Origin: Pedobacter heparinus DSM 2366
GTDB taxonomy: Bacteria; Bacteroidota; Bacteroidia; Sphingobacteriales; Sphingobacteriaceae
DNA length: 64,000 nucleotides
Assembly: GCF_000023825.1 (NCBI RefSeq)
Contig: NC_013061.1
Span: 186,001-250,000 of the forward strand
Reading direction: 5' to 3'
The position numbers and the translations under genes were made by a program. Below are positions 50,867-60,577 of this stretch, piece after piece; the first letter of the stretch is position 1, and every line of letters starts with the position of its first letter. The notes under the pieces were generated by a model. It was not told where the DNA came from. It made no database searches and saw only the letters and a list, made by a program, of their open reading frames with translations.

Positions 50867-53659
50867 TTATTTGTTAACTGATCCGCCCATTTTATTAAAA
50901 TCCCAGATTACAGAGAACATAAAGTACCGCCGTATAGTGGTATAACTGTTCTGGATGATCCTGTTGCTCCAGGCACTTCTGCTCTGGCCGGTATTCTGGT
51001 TCAGCAAATCGTTGCCTTTAATTTCCAGTGTCAGGTTCTCCTCCTTAAAGAATTTTTTGCGGATGGACGCGTTCCAGATGGTGCGTTCAAAATTGTTGTC
51101 AAATGAGGCCGTTGCTGCTGTAAACTGATAATCGGCATCGGTGTTCAGCTGAAATTTAGCCGGCAGGAACAGGGTAAACCCGGCCCTGGAGTTTAAGTTC
51201 CAGCCATTGTTGTTCACCTGTTGTTGTAAAGAGGACTGGCTGGTATTGTAACCCGGCTCGATCCGGATGTTGAAGCTGTATTTTTTTGCGTCCCATCTGG
51301 ATACAGAAAAGCTGCCCGAAAAGTTATAAGACTCAGCCTCGTTCAGGGCTTTGTTGATGTAATTGTAGGCTGTATTGCCATAGGCGTTTAGACCAAGGCC
51401 TATCCTGAGGTCCAGCGATTTGATTTTCCGGTCGCCACCAAAATAAAAATTGAAGTTCTTGGGCATCTTGCTACTCAGGTTGATGGATTGATAAGTGTTT
51501 TTACCGGCAGCATCAGTGGTCATATTGCTTACTATGGCATTGCTGGTAAAACCAAAGGAGGCACCGATATAAAGGCCTTGTTCGCTGAGCACTTTATAAG
51601 AATTGTAATTCAGGTTAAAGCGGTTTGAAAATGATGGGTTCAGGTCTTTGTTACCTATGGTAATGTTTAAGGGGTCGGTGTTTACGCGTATGGGCTGTAT
51701 ATCGCTTAGCTGGGGCTGGGTATTGTTGCCGTTGTAGGCGAAACGAAATGTAGCCTGCTGCGAAATCTTGAGCAGGTAGGATGCCTGTGGGCTCCAGTTG
51801 ATGAAATTCCGGTCAAAGTTCCGGTCATGATAAACATCATATTGGTTAAACCGTACTGCAGTTGCCTTTGTGCCAAAGTTGATGGTGGTCTTGTTTTGTT
51901 TGTAATTAAAAACTGCACCCAGCTGATTGGTAAGCTGGTTAAGTTCGTAATCGTTACTGTATAAGGTATCCAGGAGGTTATACCTTCCACTGCCTGCCTG
52001 GTTAAAAGACTTCCTGTCGGATGTCCCATTATTAAAGCCCAGGCCATAATTAAACACCAGGGCAAGGCTTTTGGAAAGCGGTTCTGTGTAGGTGAGGTTG
52101 GTATTTAATACCGAGTTTATCCCATCATTGGTCTTGTACTGGTTGATGTGGCTGACACTGTCCTGCCCGCCTGTTTCATTAAAAAAGGTATTTACAGAAT
52201 TTAAAAAGCCGGCACTGGAGTTTTTGGTGAGGGAATAGCTCATGTTTGCTGAAAAAGTGCGGCGGGGTTTTTTAAATTTTAAGGTATATAAAGCACTCAT
52301 GTTAAAGAGCTGATCTTTCCCATCATTGCTCAGGTTCCTTTCGCTGGTGTTGAGCAGGCCTATGCCTGCTTTTGTGCTGCTGGAATTAAATTCGGAGTTT
52401 GTTTCAGAATTTTTGAGTGTGCCATCTACGGATATTTTTAAGGTAGATACAGAATCAAGGTTGGCAAAATAACTGAGGTCCAGCTTTTGCCTGAAAATGT
52501 AATTGTCAAAGTTCTGATCGGAATTGCTGTTTAAGATCCCATCAGGCAGGTTGTTCTGGGTAAGCGTATTTTTGGTGCCCTTTACCCCCAGCGATCCTAT
52601 TTTATAATTGGTGTTGAGGCTTTGTTTGTCCTTATTCCATTTGGTGTCATAATGCAGTCCACCAGTGCGTGCCAGAGGGATACCTTCATTGTTGTACCGT
52701 CCGTCATAAGATTCCAGCTCATCACCACGGCCCCCCATTGTAATCATCATGCCGCCATCATCACTAAACTCTACTGTTGTACCCGAATTGTATTTTCTGC
52801 TGTCCTGCCAGCTAAGTCCGGTTTTTCCGGTATTGGCCAGCGTACTGTAGACCGAGAATTTTTGTTTGGCCTTAAAAACATTGAACATGCCCTGCAAACC
52901 GTAAAAGTCATCCGTTCCTGCGCCGGCATCTATTTTTCCAAAGTATCCTTTTTTCTTGTCTTCCTTTAGCTTCAGGTTAATGGTCTTTTCGGTTTTGTCG
53001 TCATCTATACCAGTAAATACGGCCTGGTCGCTTTTTTTATCGTAAAGCTGTACTTTATCTACCATATCGGCCCGCAGGTTCTTTGTTACCAGGGTCGGGT
53101 CATCCCCAAAAAATTCATCCCCATCCACCAAAACTTTAGTCACCGTTTGCCCCTGGGCCGTAATTTTCCCGTCTTTGTCTACCTGTATGCCGGGCAGTTG
53201 CTGTAAAAGGTCTTCTACCCTTGCATTGGGCCGTACGGTAAAACTACCTGCATTAAATTCGGTCGTGTCCCCCTTCATTTTGATGGCGGCTATTTTTCCT
53301 TTGATGATCACATCATTCAGCAAAGTTGATTTCAGGATCATGTTCAGGCTGCCAAAGTCTTTAATTGCATGCGCGGTATCCAAGGTAAAATCTTCGGCAT
53401 AGTCGGCATATCCGGGGTAGGTAACCAGTAAAATAAATTTACCGGGACGCAGCGTTGCTAAGGAAAAATTACCTTCAGCATCGGCCCTGCCAAACTTTAC
53501 CAGGGTAGAATCTTGTTGGTTTAATACCGTAATAGTGGTGTTCACCAGTTTATAGGTGGCCATACTATCTGTAACAGAACCTTTAACAGCGTAACCTTGC
53601 TGGGCAGAAACTTTCAGAACAAGGCATAAGAATAGGGCAATCAGAGCAATTAATTTCAT
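50867..53659 (-). CDS. Outer-membrane beta-barrel protein with regulatory and plug domains
   Basis: A 930-residue outer-membrane protein. A signal peptide precedes a carboxypeptidase-regulatory-like domain (about 21-105), then a plug-like domain (about 130-230, RPNARVEDLLQQLPGIQVDKDGKITAQG in parts, VLVDGDEFFGDD). The last 650 residues form a large Asn/Gly/Tyr-rich barrel. The end is GGSVNK rather than an aromatic residue, which is less usual for a barrel. It is paired with the GLPGLI gene and is likely to be a TonB-linked transporter of unknown substrate. Confidence 0.88.
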   Translation of the reverse strand: MKLIALIALFLCLVLKVSAQQGYAVKGSVTDSMATYKLVNTTITVLNQQDSTLVKFGRADAEGNFSLATLRPGKFILLVTYPGYADYAEDFTLDTAHAIKDFGSLNMILKSTLLNDVIIKGKIAAIKMKGDTTEFNAGSFTVRPNARVEDLLQQLPGIQVDKDGKITAQGQTVTKVLVDGDEFFGDDPTLVTKNLRADMVDKVQLYDKKSDQAVFTGIDDDKTEKTINLKLKEDKKKGYFGKIDAGAGTDDFYGLQGMFNVFKAKQKFSVYSTLANTGKTGLSWQDSRKYNSGTTVEFSDDGGMMITMGGRGDELESYDGRYNNEGIPLARTGGLHYDTKWNKDKQSLNTNYKIGSLGVKGTKNTLTQNNLPDGILNSNSDQNFDNYIFRQKLDLSYFANLDSVSTLKISVDGTLKNSETNSEFNSSSTKAGIGLLNTSERNLSNDGKDQLFNMSALYTLKFKKPRRTFSANMSYSLTKNSSAGFLNSVNTFFNETGGQDSVSHINQYKTNDGINSVLNTNLTYTEPLSKSLALVFNYGLGFNNGTSDRKSFNQAGSGRYNLLDTLYSNDYELNQLTNQLGAVFNYKQNKTTINFGTKATAVRFNQYDVYHDRNFDRNFINWSPQASYLLKISQQATFRFAYNGNNTQPQLSDIQPIRVNTDPLNITIGNKDLNPSFSNRFNLNYNSYKVLSEQGLYIGASFGFTSNAIVSNMTTDAAGKNTYQSINLSSKMPKNFNFYFGGDRKIKSLDLRIGLGLNAYGNTAYNYINKALNEAESYNFSGSFSVSRWDAKKYSFNIRIEPGYNTSQSSLQQQVNNNGWNLNSRAGFTLFLPAKFQLNTDADYQFTAATASFDNNFERTIWNASIRKKFFKEENLTLEIKGNDLLNQNTGQSRSAWSNRIIQNSYTTIRRYFMFSVIWDFNKMGGSVNK

Positions 53660-53679
53660 TTGGCTAGGTGTGGTTTAAT

Positions 53680-53703
53680 CTAAAGTTATAACTAAAACTT
53701 TAG
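53680..53703 (-). promoter_or_regulatory. Inverted repeat upstream of the beta-barrel gene
   Basis: CTAAAGTT (53680-53687) and AACTTTAG (53696-53703) form 8-bp arms with an 8-base spacer, 20 bases upstream of the minus-strand gene. It has the look of an operator, but no regulator is assigned. Confidence 0.35.
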
Positions 53704-53818
53704 TAATAGAAATTTTTTTTTGTTAATTTTTGTTAATTTTTTTGTAATCCTGTCCTTAGCTTAAATATTGTTACTTTTATAAAAGACAATAGTTAACCGC
53801 TTTTATCTATTTATCCTC

Positions 53819-55636
53819 ATGAAACTCAAATTGCCTTCTGTACATTCCTTATGGTTAAGTTTCCTTAGGGTCATATCCCGGTTTCCTTTACAGGTGTTAC
53901 TCTCTATAACAGCTACACTGGCCTGGTGCATTGTGGTAAACCCTACCCGGGCCGTTAAACCTATAGAAGAGCAGCTGATAGAGTTTATTGCCATATGCAA
54001 CCTGGGCTTGACCTTATTGCTGGCTGCCGATCTGTATGCCGAGGTAAACCATTATAGCCGGGCAAAGCAATGGGGATTGCGTTTGCTGATGGTCCTGATT
54101 TGTACCGGCCTGTACTTTTTACTGAACCCGTATTTTTACCTGGCCGATACTTACCGTATTGCCCTGCTGGCTTTTGCCTTTCACCTGCTGGTCGCTTTTG
54201 CCCCTTTTATCAGGCATGGCAATTTAAATGGTTTCTGGCAGTATAATAAATCACTTTTCCTGAGGTTTCTTACCGCTGCCCTGTATGCAGCCGTACTTTT
54301 TGCAGGGCTGGCCATTGCGCTGGTGGCTATCGACGGCCTGTTTAGTGTAAAGATTGGCTGGCAAACTTATATGCGGTTGTTTGCTGTCGTAACCGCCGGG
54401 TTTATGACCATTTTTTTCCTGGCTGGTGTGCCTGAAAGTTTTGAAGGGCCCGATACTGAAGAAACCTATCCTAAAGGCCTTAAAATATTTACCCAATATG
54501 TGCTGATTCCATTAATGACCATTTATCTGGCCATTTTACTGGTATACGAGATCAAGATCATTTTTTTGTGGGAATTGCCTAAAGGCCTGGTCTCTACGCT
54601 GATCCTCGGTTATGCCGTATTTGGCATTTTATCATTGCTGCTCATTTATCCCATTAAGGAAAAGGAGGGCAACGGCTGGATGAAATTATTTTCCAGGTTC
54701 TTTTACGTGATGATGGTGCCCCTGGTGGTATTGCTTTTACTGGCAGTGTGGAAAAGGGTAGGCAATTATGGCATTACCGAATCCAGGTATATCCTGATCA
54801 TCCTGGCGGTATGGCTTACTTTTATTACGGCTTATTTCCTGGTCAGCAAAAAGCAGAACATCAAAATTATTCCGGTAAGCCTTTGTATCCTGGCACTGCT
54901 AACTACTTACGGGCCACAGAGTGCTTTTTCGGTCTCTGAATATTCTCAGCTGGCCCGCTTAAAAAAGCTGATGGCCTCTAAGGTTAAAAAAGATACAGAC
55001 CAGCGTGCATCGGTTGTGCGTTACCTGGTAGAGCGGCATGGCCTGAGTGCTTTACAGCCTTTTACCCGGGTAGACTTAAGGGCACTGGAAAGTAAAATGG
55101 AACTGAAAGCGGGAAGCCAATCGCGCTATACTTTAAAAAGTGATAAAACGGATACCGCATTTGCACTGCTGAAGATTACAGACAATAGCTACAGCACAAA
55201 CATAGACAACCGGCATTTTGCACCCGAAACAGAAAACCTGGTACAGGTTAAAGGTTATGATTATGTAATTGCAGTTGAAAATTATACCGACAAACAGACC
55301 TTTAAAATAAACAACATCAATCTGGAGCTTGAAAAGGTGAGGCAGTATGGTAACCTGAGGTTGAAGGTAGGGACAGCACCTGCAGTTGAATTTGATGTCA
55401 GAAAAATGGCCAAAACTGCGGTTGCCTTATATAAGGCCGGCAAATTAAAAGGCAAACCAGACGATACAGGTTATGCTTACCTGCCGCAGGACAGCCTTTC
55501 TTTAACGCATCAGCTGGGCAATATGGAAATTAAACTTTGCATCACTTCCCTCAATAGTTCCCTCAATACAGGTGATGAGGAAGACTTTACAAGATGGCTA
55601 AATTACAATGGTTACCTGCTGATTGGGTTAAAGTAG
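53819..55636 (+). CDS. DUF4153 membrane protein
   Basis: A 605-residue protein with about ten to eleven membrane helices in the first 380 residues and a soluble C-terminal domain (about 385-605). The family DUF4153 is recognised from the N-terminal pattern and architecture. The soluble end contains repeated strand patterns and a RLVERHG segment. The function is unknown. The helicase gene follows 23 bases downstream and has its own -7-like element. Confidence 0.82.
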   Translation: MKLKLPSVHSLWLSFLRVISRFPLQVLLSITATLAWCIVVNPTRAVKPIEEQLIEFIAICNLGLTLLLAADLYAEVNHYSRAKQWGLRLLMVLICTGLYFLLNPYFYLADTYRIALLAFAFHLLVAFAPFIRHGNLNGFWQYNKSLFLRFLTAALYAAVLFAGLAIALVAIDGLFSVKIGWQTYMRLFAVVTAGFMTIFFLAGVPESFEGPDTEETYPKGLKIFTQYVLIPLMTIYLAILLVYEIKIIFLWELPKGLVSTLILGYAVFGILSLLLIYPIKEKEGNGWMKLFSRFFYVMMVPLVVLLLLAVWKRVGNYGITESRYILIILAVWLTFITAYFLVSKKQNIKIIPVSLCILALLTTYGPQSAFSVSEYSQLARLKKLMASKVKKDTDQRASVVRYLVERHGLSALQPFTRVDLRALESKMELKAGSQSRYTLKSDKTDTAFALLKITDNSYSTNIDNRHFAPETENLVQVKGYDYVIAVENYTDKQTFKINNINLELEKVRQYGNLRLKVGTAPAVEFDVRKMAKTAVALYKAGKLKGKPDDTGYAYLPQDSLSLTHQLGNMEIKLCITSLNSSLNTGDEEDFTRWLNYNGYLLIGLK

Positions 55637-55647
55637 TCAATTCTTGT

Positions 55648-55655
55648 TAGCTTTG
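55648..55655 (+). promoter_or_regulatory. -7 element of the helicase gene, near-leaderless
   Basis: TAGCTTTG matches TAnnTTTG and ends four bases before the ATG at 55660. A weak -33 (ATTG, 55622-55625) lies 22 bases upstream inside the end of the DUF4153 gene. Confidence 0.4.
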
Positions 55656-55659
55656 CAGT

Positions 55660-57954
55660 ATGCTGAATTCAGAAAATGCCAACCCTGCGGAGCTTGCGGC
55701 CAGATTTGTAAACTATACTTCCAAACACATTTTCCTGACCGGAAAAGCGGGCACAGGCAAAACTACTTTTTTGAGGCATTTAATTGAACTTACCCATAAA
55801 AAAGCGGTAATAGCTGCACCCACAGGTATTGCGGCCATCAATGCAAGCGGGGTAACCATCCATTCTTTATTCCAGCTTCCCTTTGGGGCTTATTTGCCCA
55901 AACAACCGGCAGCAGAGGGCAACCATTACAACCAGCAGTACAATACGCCGAAATCTATTGTCAGGCATTTAAATATGACAGCTGCCAAGCGTAAGGTGCT
56001 GGTAGATATGGAATTGCTCATCATTGATGAGGTGAGCATGCTAAGGGCCGATCTGCTGGATGCGATAGATATGGTGTTGCGCTACATCAGAAGGAACAAC
56101 AGCGCCAGCTTTGGTGGGGTACAGGTCTTGTTTATTGGCGACCTGCACCAGCTGCCACCCGTGGTAAAATCGAACGAGTGGACCCTGCTTGGGCAGTTTT
56201 ACAACAGCGCCTATTTTTTTGATGCACATGCCCTGCAGCAGCAGCCACCTGTTTATATAGAGCTGGAAAAGATTTACAGGCAGGCCGACGATGTATTTAT
56301 CCGTTTGCTGAACAACTTACGCAACAATGAAGTCAGCCCCCAGGATGTTGCCTTACTGGAAAAATATTATAAAGCTGATTTTAAGCCGGCTATTGCCGAT
56401 AAATACATTACGCTCACCACCCATAACCATAAAGCCGATACCTTAAATAAACAAAGCCTGGAAGAACTGGATAGTCCGTCCTATCTTTATATGGCCAGGG
56501 TTGATGATGAATTTAGCGAATATGCTTACCCCGCAGAGCATATCCTGGAACTAAAAAAGGGCGCACAGGTGATGTTCATCAAAAACGATCCAACGGGTGA
56601 GCAGCGCTTTTTTAACGGTAAGATAGCTACGGTAATTTCCCTGACGCCTGACAGGATTGAGGTGCAGACGGAAGGTAACAACGAAAAGATTGTAGTTGAA
56701 AAATATAAATGGGAGAACATCAGGTATACTACTGATAAGGTGAGCGGCGAGATCAAAGAAGAGCTGATCGGTACCTTTACCCAATATCCGCTTAAACTGG
56801 CCTGGGCAATTACGGTGCACAAAAGTCAGGGCCTTACTTTCGACAAGGCCATTATCGACATAGGCAATGCCTTTGCACCTGGTCAGATCTATGTGGCCCT
56901 GTCGCGGTTACGTTCGCTGAACGGGCTGGTGCTCACTTCCCAGATCTCGGGTTCAGGCATCCGGCAGGACCAGAATGTTTCTTTTTTCTCCAGGCATAAA
57001 CAGGAGCATTCGGTACTGGAAAACCAGATTGTACAGGAAAGTGAAAACTTTTTAAGGTCATACCTGCTGCAGTGTTTCGACCTGACTCCCCTGGATAATT
57101 ATGTATATGAGCATGTCCATTCCTATACCAAAGACATCAACAAATCGGCCAAGCAAAAGCATGTAAAATGGGCTGCACAATTGCTAAAGGACCTGTCTGA
57201 AGTAAAGGTACATTCCAGTAAGTTTTTGGCACAAATCCAAAGGCTGTACCAGGATAAATCGGAAAGGGGGCTACAAACCCTGCTGGAAAGGACTACCGCT
57301 GCCGAAAATTATTTTAAACCCCTGCTTGCGGCGTTTTCAAAAAGAATATTTGAACGCATGGAACTGGTAAAACAGGACAAGCAGGTGGTGGCTTATTTAA
57401 CTGAACTGCTTGAAATGGAAGCCCTGTTTTACGAACAGCTCAAAAAGATCCGTAAAGCTACCGCTCTATTGAACGCCACCATTAGCGGTAAAGAATTTAC
57501 GAAACAGGATGTAAATGCCCTGCTGAGTCAGGCTGAAAGAGCAGCCCAGATGGAAACGGTTTTTGCTATGCCCGGCAAGCTGGACTTTACCGATAAAAAA
57601 ACAAAGGCTAAATCGGCCGCCAAATCGAAAGCCCCTAAAAAGGAAAAAGAACCCAAAACAGATACCAAAGAACTGTCGCTCGCCCTGCTAAAGGAGGGAA
57701 AGACCATTGCCGAAATTGCCGAAGAACGCAAAATGGTTGCCGGTACCATAGAAGGCCACCTGGCCCATTATGTAGCTAAACAGGAAATATCAGCAAAAGA
57801 AATTATAGGGGCCAGAAAGTTGGAAGAGATCCTCGCCGCCATAAAAAAACTGCAAACCATACAGATGAACCCGATTAGGGAGCTGCTGGGCAGGGATTAT
57901 TCTTTTGGCGAGATCAAGATCGGGATTGCTGCGCACCTGGCTGAAAGGGAATAG
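55660..57954 (+). CDS. PIF1/RecD-like helicase with C-terminal helix-turn-helix domain
   Basis: A 764-residue superfamily 1B helicase. Walker A is GKAGTGKTTF (about 28-37), then Walker B LIIDEVSM, FIGDLHQLPPVV (motif III) and the C-terminal helicase motif AITVHKSQGLTFD and VALSRLRSL. A long helical middle region follows. A C-terminal HTH_40-like domain (about 665-755, EGKTIAEIAEERKMVAGTIEGHL) is the type also seen at the ends of RecQ helicases. Such enzymes unwind DNA or G-quadruplexes in replication or recombination. The Lys-rich linker near 645-665 is probably flexible. Confidence 0.9.
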   Translation: MLNSENANPAELAARFVNYTSKHIFLTGKAGTGKTTFLRHLIELTHKKAVIAAPTGIAAINASGVTIHSLFQLPFGAYLPKQPAAEGNHYNQQYNTPKSIVRHLNMTAAKRKVLVDMELLIIDEVSMLRADLLDAIDMVLRYIRRNNSASFGGVQVLFIGDLHQLPPVVKSNEWTLLGQFYNSAYFFDAHALQQQPPVYIELEKIYRQADDVFIRLLNNLRNNEVSPQDVALLEKYYKADFKPAIADKYITLTTHNHKADTLNKQSLEELDSPSYLYMARVDDEFSEYAYPAEHILELKKGAQVMFIKNDPTGEQRFFNGKIATVISLTPDRIEVQTEGNNEKIVVEKYKWENIRYTTDKVSGEIKEELIGTFTQYPLKLAWAITVHKSQGLTFDKAIIDIGNAFAPGQIYVALSRLRSLNGLVLTSQISGSGIRQDQNVSFFSRHKQEHSVLENQIVQESENFLRSYLLQCFDLTPLDNYVYEHVHSYTKDINKSAKQKHVKWAAQLLKDLSEVKVHSSKFLAQIQRLYQDKSERGLQTLLERTTAAENYFKPLLAAFSKRIFERMELVKQDKQVVAYLTELLEMEALFYEQLKKIRKATALLNATISGKEFTKQDVNALLSQAERAAQMETVFAMPGKLDFTDKKTKAKSAAKSKAPKKEKEPKTDTKELSLALLKEGKTIAEIAEERKMVAGTIEGHLAHYVAKQEISAKEIIGARKLEEILAAIKKLQTIQMNPIRELLGRDYSFGEIKIGIAAHLAERE

Positions 57955-57973
57955 GAAGACTGTCTTAAAGGTC

Positions 57974-58759
57974 TTACCAGTTCAGCTCGCCTTCAAACAC
58001 TTTTTCGGCAGGGCCACATAAAAACACATTTGTAAACTGCCGGCCATTGTAATCAAATTCTACACTTAAATCGCCGCCCAGCACCTTAACAGGTGTTTTG
58101 AGGTGTCCGCTTTGCTGTTTGTGCAGGGCCATAGATAAAGCTACTGCTGTAACTCCTGTACCGCAGGCATAGGTTTCATCCTCTACGCCACGTTCAAAGG
58201 TGCGTACAAACAGATGGTCGCCTTTGTCTTCTACAAAGTTTACATTGATGCCCTCTTTTTTATAGGTCTCATTGTTGCGTATAGCCTTGCCTTCATGGTA
58301 AACATCATAAGTAGCCAGGTTTTCCATGCGGGCAACATAATGTGGAGATCCGGTGTTCAGCACATAAGCTTCTCCATCCCTGCCGATGGTGTCAATATCT
58401 ATCATCTGCAGCTCTACCCAGTTGCCCTCAGCTGAAATTTTGGCATAGTGCGGGCCATCTACTGCCAAAAAGTTAGTTTCTTTGTCAATGATACCCAGGT
58501 GTTTGGCAAAAGCTACAATGCACCTGCCCCCGTTGCCACACATACTGCCCGGCCTGCCGTCTGAGTTAAAATAAAGCATCTCAAAATCATAATCAGGATG
58601 GCTGGTCAGAAACATCAGCCCGTCTCCGCCGACACCAAAACGTCTGTCGCATATTTTTTTAACCCATTCATAATCAATATCTTTGATTGGACTTGCACTG
58701 TGGTCAATCAGGATAAAATCGTTTCCTGCGCCCTGGTATTTGAAGAAATGGATGTTCAT
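57974..58759 (-). CDS. dapF: Diaminopimelate epimerase
   Basis: DapF converts LL- to meso-diaminopimelate for lysine and peptidoglycan synthesis. The 261-residue protein has both catalytic Cys in their conserved contexts, MCGNGGRC (about 72-79) and ACGTGVTA (about 200-207), and the N-terminal KYQGAGNDF motif. The length is standard. The gene is single, convergent with the helicase gene (gap 19 bases) and divergent from the HtrA gene. Confidence 0.96.
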   Translation of the reverse strand: MNIHFFKYQGAGNDFILIDHSASPIKDIDYEWVKKICDRRFGVGGDGLMFLTSHPDYDFEMLYFNSDGRPGSMCGNGGRCIVAFAKHLGIIDKETNFLAVDGPHYAKISAEGNWVELQMIDIDTIGRDGEAYVLNTGSPHYVARMENLATYDVYHEGKAIRNNETYKKEGINVNFVEDKGDHLFVRTFERGVEDETYACGTGVTAVALSMALHKQQSGHLKTPVKVLGGDLSVEFDYNGRQFTNVFLCGPAEKVFEGELNW

Positions 58760-58909
58760 TGGAGTGATATACGGGTATTTAACATTTTTTAACAGTATTC
58801 ATGACTGTTTACAGATGCAAATATCGGTGATATGGTATTAAATTTGAATAAATCATTGAAAAAAGAATATTAACGATTTTTTAACAGATAAATTTAAACT
58901 GATATATAA

Positions 58910-60463
58910 ATGAAAAGGATAGGATTAATAGCGTTGGCTGCATTTATAGGTGGTGCGGCTGCAATTGGTGGCTATAAATTATTAGAGACCAAAAATAGTG
59001 AGATGTTATCTTTTGCCGACCAGCAAAAGGTGCTTTTTGCAAATAACCCCAAAATTTCTTCAGCAGGTGCTGTTGATTTTGTAGAAGCTGCAGCATCAGT
59101 TTCTCCGGCGGTAGTTCACATTAAAACTTCGTACGGTAGTAATTCTTCCGAAGGGCAGGCAAGGTCCTCTTCTCCTTTTGATATGTTTGACGATCTGTTT
59201 GGTGGTGGCGGTGGCCGCCGAATGCAGCGTATGCCAAGGGCAGCTTCTGGTTCGGGAGTTATTTTAACCCCTGATGGTTATATTGTAACCAACAACCACG
59301 TGGTAGACAATGCAGATAAAATTGAAGTGATCTTGTCCAACAAACGGAAAGTAAGTGCCAAAGTGATCGGTAAAGACCCGAATACGGACCTTGCCCTGAT
59401 TAAAGTTGAGGCCAATGACCTGCCCGTAGTAAAAATGGGTAACTCTGATAATGTTCAGATCGGTGAATGGGTACTTGCAGTAGGTTTCCCGCTTGATCTG
59501 CAAACTACGGTTACTGCAGGTATTGTAAGTGCAAAAGCAAGAAGTATTGGCATTTTGGGCAGACAACAACAAGGCCTGACAGAAGAAGAGTATGAAGAAT
59601 ACCGCAGAACCGGTAAAGCACCGGAAAGGGCAAATACCAGTATAGAATCTTATATCCAGACCGATGCGGCCATTAATCCTGGAAACAGTGGTGGTGCATT
59701 GGTAAATACCAACGGAGAGCTGATCGGGATCAATGCAGCAATTGCTTCGCAAACCGGTACCAATGAAGGATATGGCTTCGCTATTCCAATTAACCTGGCT
59801 AAAAAGATCCTTGATGATTTTAGAAAATATGGTAGTGTGAAACGTGGTTATATAGGTGTTTCCTTTGTTCCACTTGATGCAGATAATGCTGACAAACTGA
59901 AAGTGAACGATATCAATGGACTTTATGTAAGTGAAGTACTGCCAAATGGTGGTGGTGCTGCTGCGGGGATTAAAAAAGGAGATATCATTAAAAAAGTTGA
60001 GGGCGTGGAAGTTTTTGACTCTCCAGACCTTCAGGAAAGAATAGGCCGTTTGAGTCCTGGCGATAAAGTTCAGTTGACCTTGTTAAGAGACGGTGCCTTA
60101 AAAGATGTTAAGGTTACTTTGAAAGGTGATAACAGTGTAGGCCTGAATACTTCAAAACTGGCTGAAAAATCAACCGGTACAAGCCTGAGTAAGTTAGGGG
60201 CTTCTTTTGAACCTGCCTCTGCGCAACTTAAAGCACGTTATGGGGTGAAAAATGGAGTTGTAGTGAGCGATATCGAAGCAGGTAAACTGTTCGATTCATG
60301 GGAGATCCCTAAAGGCGTATTGATCACCGCTGTGAACGGTACACCGGTAAACAGTGCTAAAGATGTGGAAAGCGCTCTGCCAAGATCAAGAAACGGTATG
60401 ACTACCATTTCAGGGGTTGGCCCTCAGGGTAGGTTTACCTATTCACTGACGAACGGAAGATAA
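58910..60463 (+). CDS. htrA: HtrA/Deg-type periplasmic serine protease
   Basis: A 517-residue DegP/DegQ-type protease for envelope quality control. A single N-terminal hydrophobic segment acts as signal anchor. The catalytic triad is His130 (NNHVVD), Asp160 (TDLALIK) and Ser260 (NPGNSGGA). Between Asp and Ser there is an inserted acidic loop (about 218-243, GLTEEEYEEYRR) that lengthens the D-S distance to 100 residues, compared with 75 in E. coli DegP. Two PDZ domains follow (about 315-405 and 425-515). A terminator hairpin lies 20 bases downstream. Confidence 0.95.
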   Translation: MKRIGLIALAAFIGGAAAIGGYKLLETKNSEMLSFADQQKVLFANNPKISSAGAVDFVEAAASVSPAVVHIKTSYGSNSSEGQARSSSPFDMFDDLFGGGGGRRMQRMPRAASGSGVILTPDGYIVTNNHVVDNADKIEVILSNKRKVSAKVIGKDPNTDLALIKVEANDLPVVKMGNSDNVQIGEWVLAVGFPLDLQTTVTAGIVSAKARSIGILGRQQQGLTEEEYEEYRRTGKAPERANTSIESYIQTDAAINPGNSGGALVNTNGELIGINAAIASQTGTNEGYGFAIPINLAKKILDDFRKYGSVKRGYIGVSFVPLDADNADKLKVNDINGLYVSEVLPNGGGAAAGIKKGDIIKKVEGVEVFDSPDLQERIGRLSPGDKVQLTLLRDGALKDVKVTLKGDNSVGLNTSKLAEKSTGTSLSKLGASFEPASAQLKARYGVKNGVVVSDIEAGKLFDSWEIPKGVLITAVNGTPVNSAKDVESALPRSRNGMTTISGVGPQGRFTYSLTNGR

Positions 60464-60481
60464 TTTAAATTCATTTTTGTG

Positions 60482-60520
60482 AAGAGCTGCATCGTGCATA
60501 ACGGTGCAGCTCTTTTTTGT
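60482..60520 (+). terminator. Terminator after htrA
   Basis: Stem of about 13 bp with one G-T pair (60482-60494 with 60502-60514), a seven-base loop, and a T run from 60513 to 60518. Confidence 0.85.
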
Positions 60521-60577
60521 ATTTAGCTGTATGACAGTTGCCATTATCCAGACTTTTTCTGTAGTTTTTCCTGCCCG

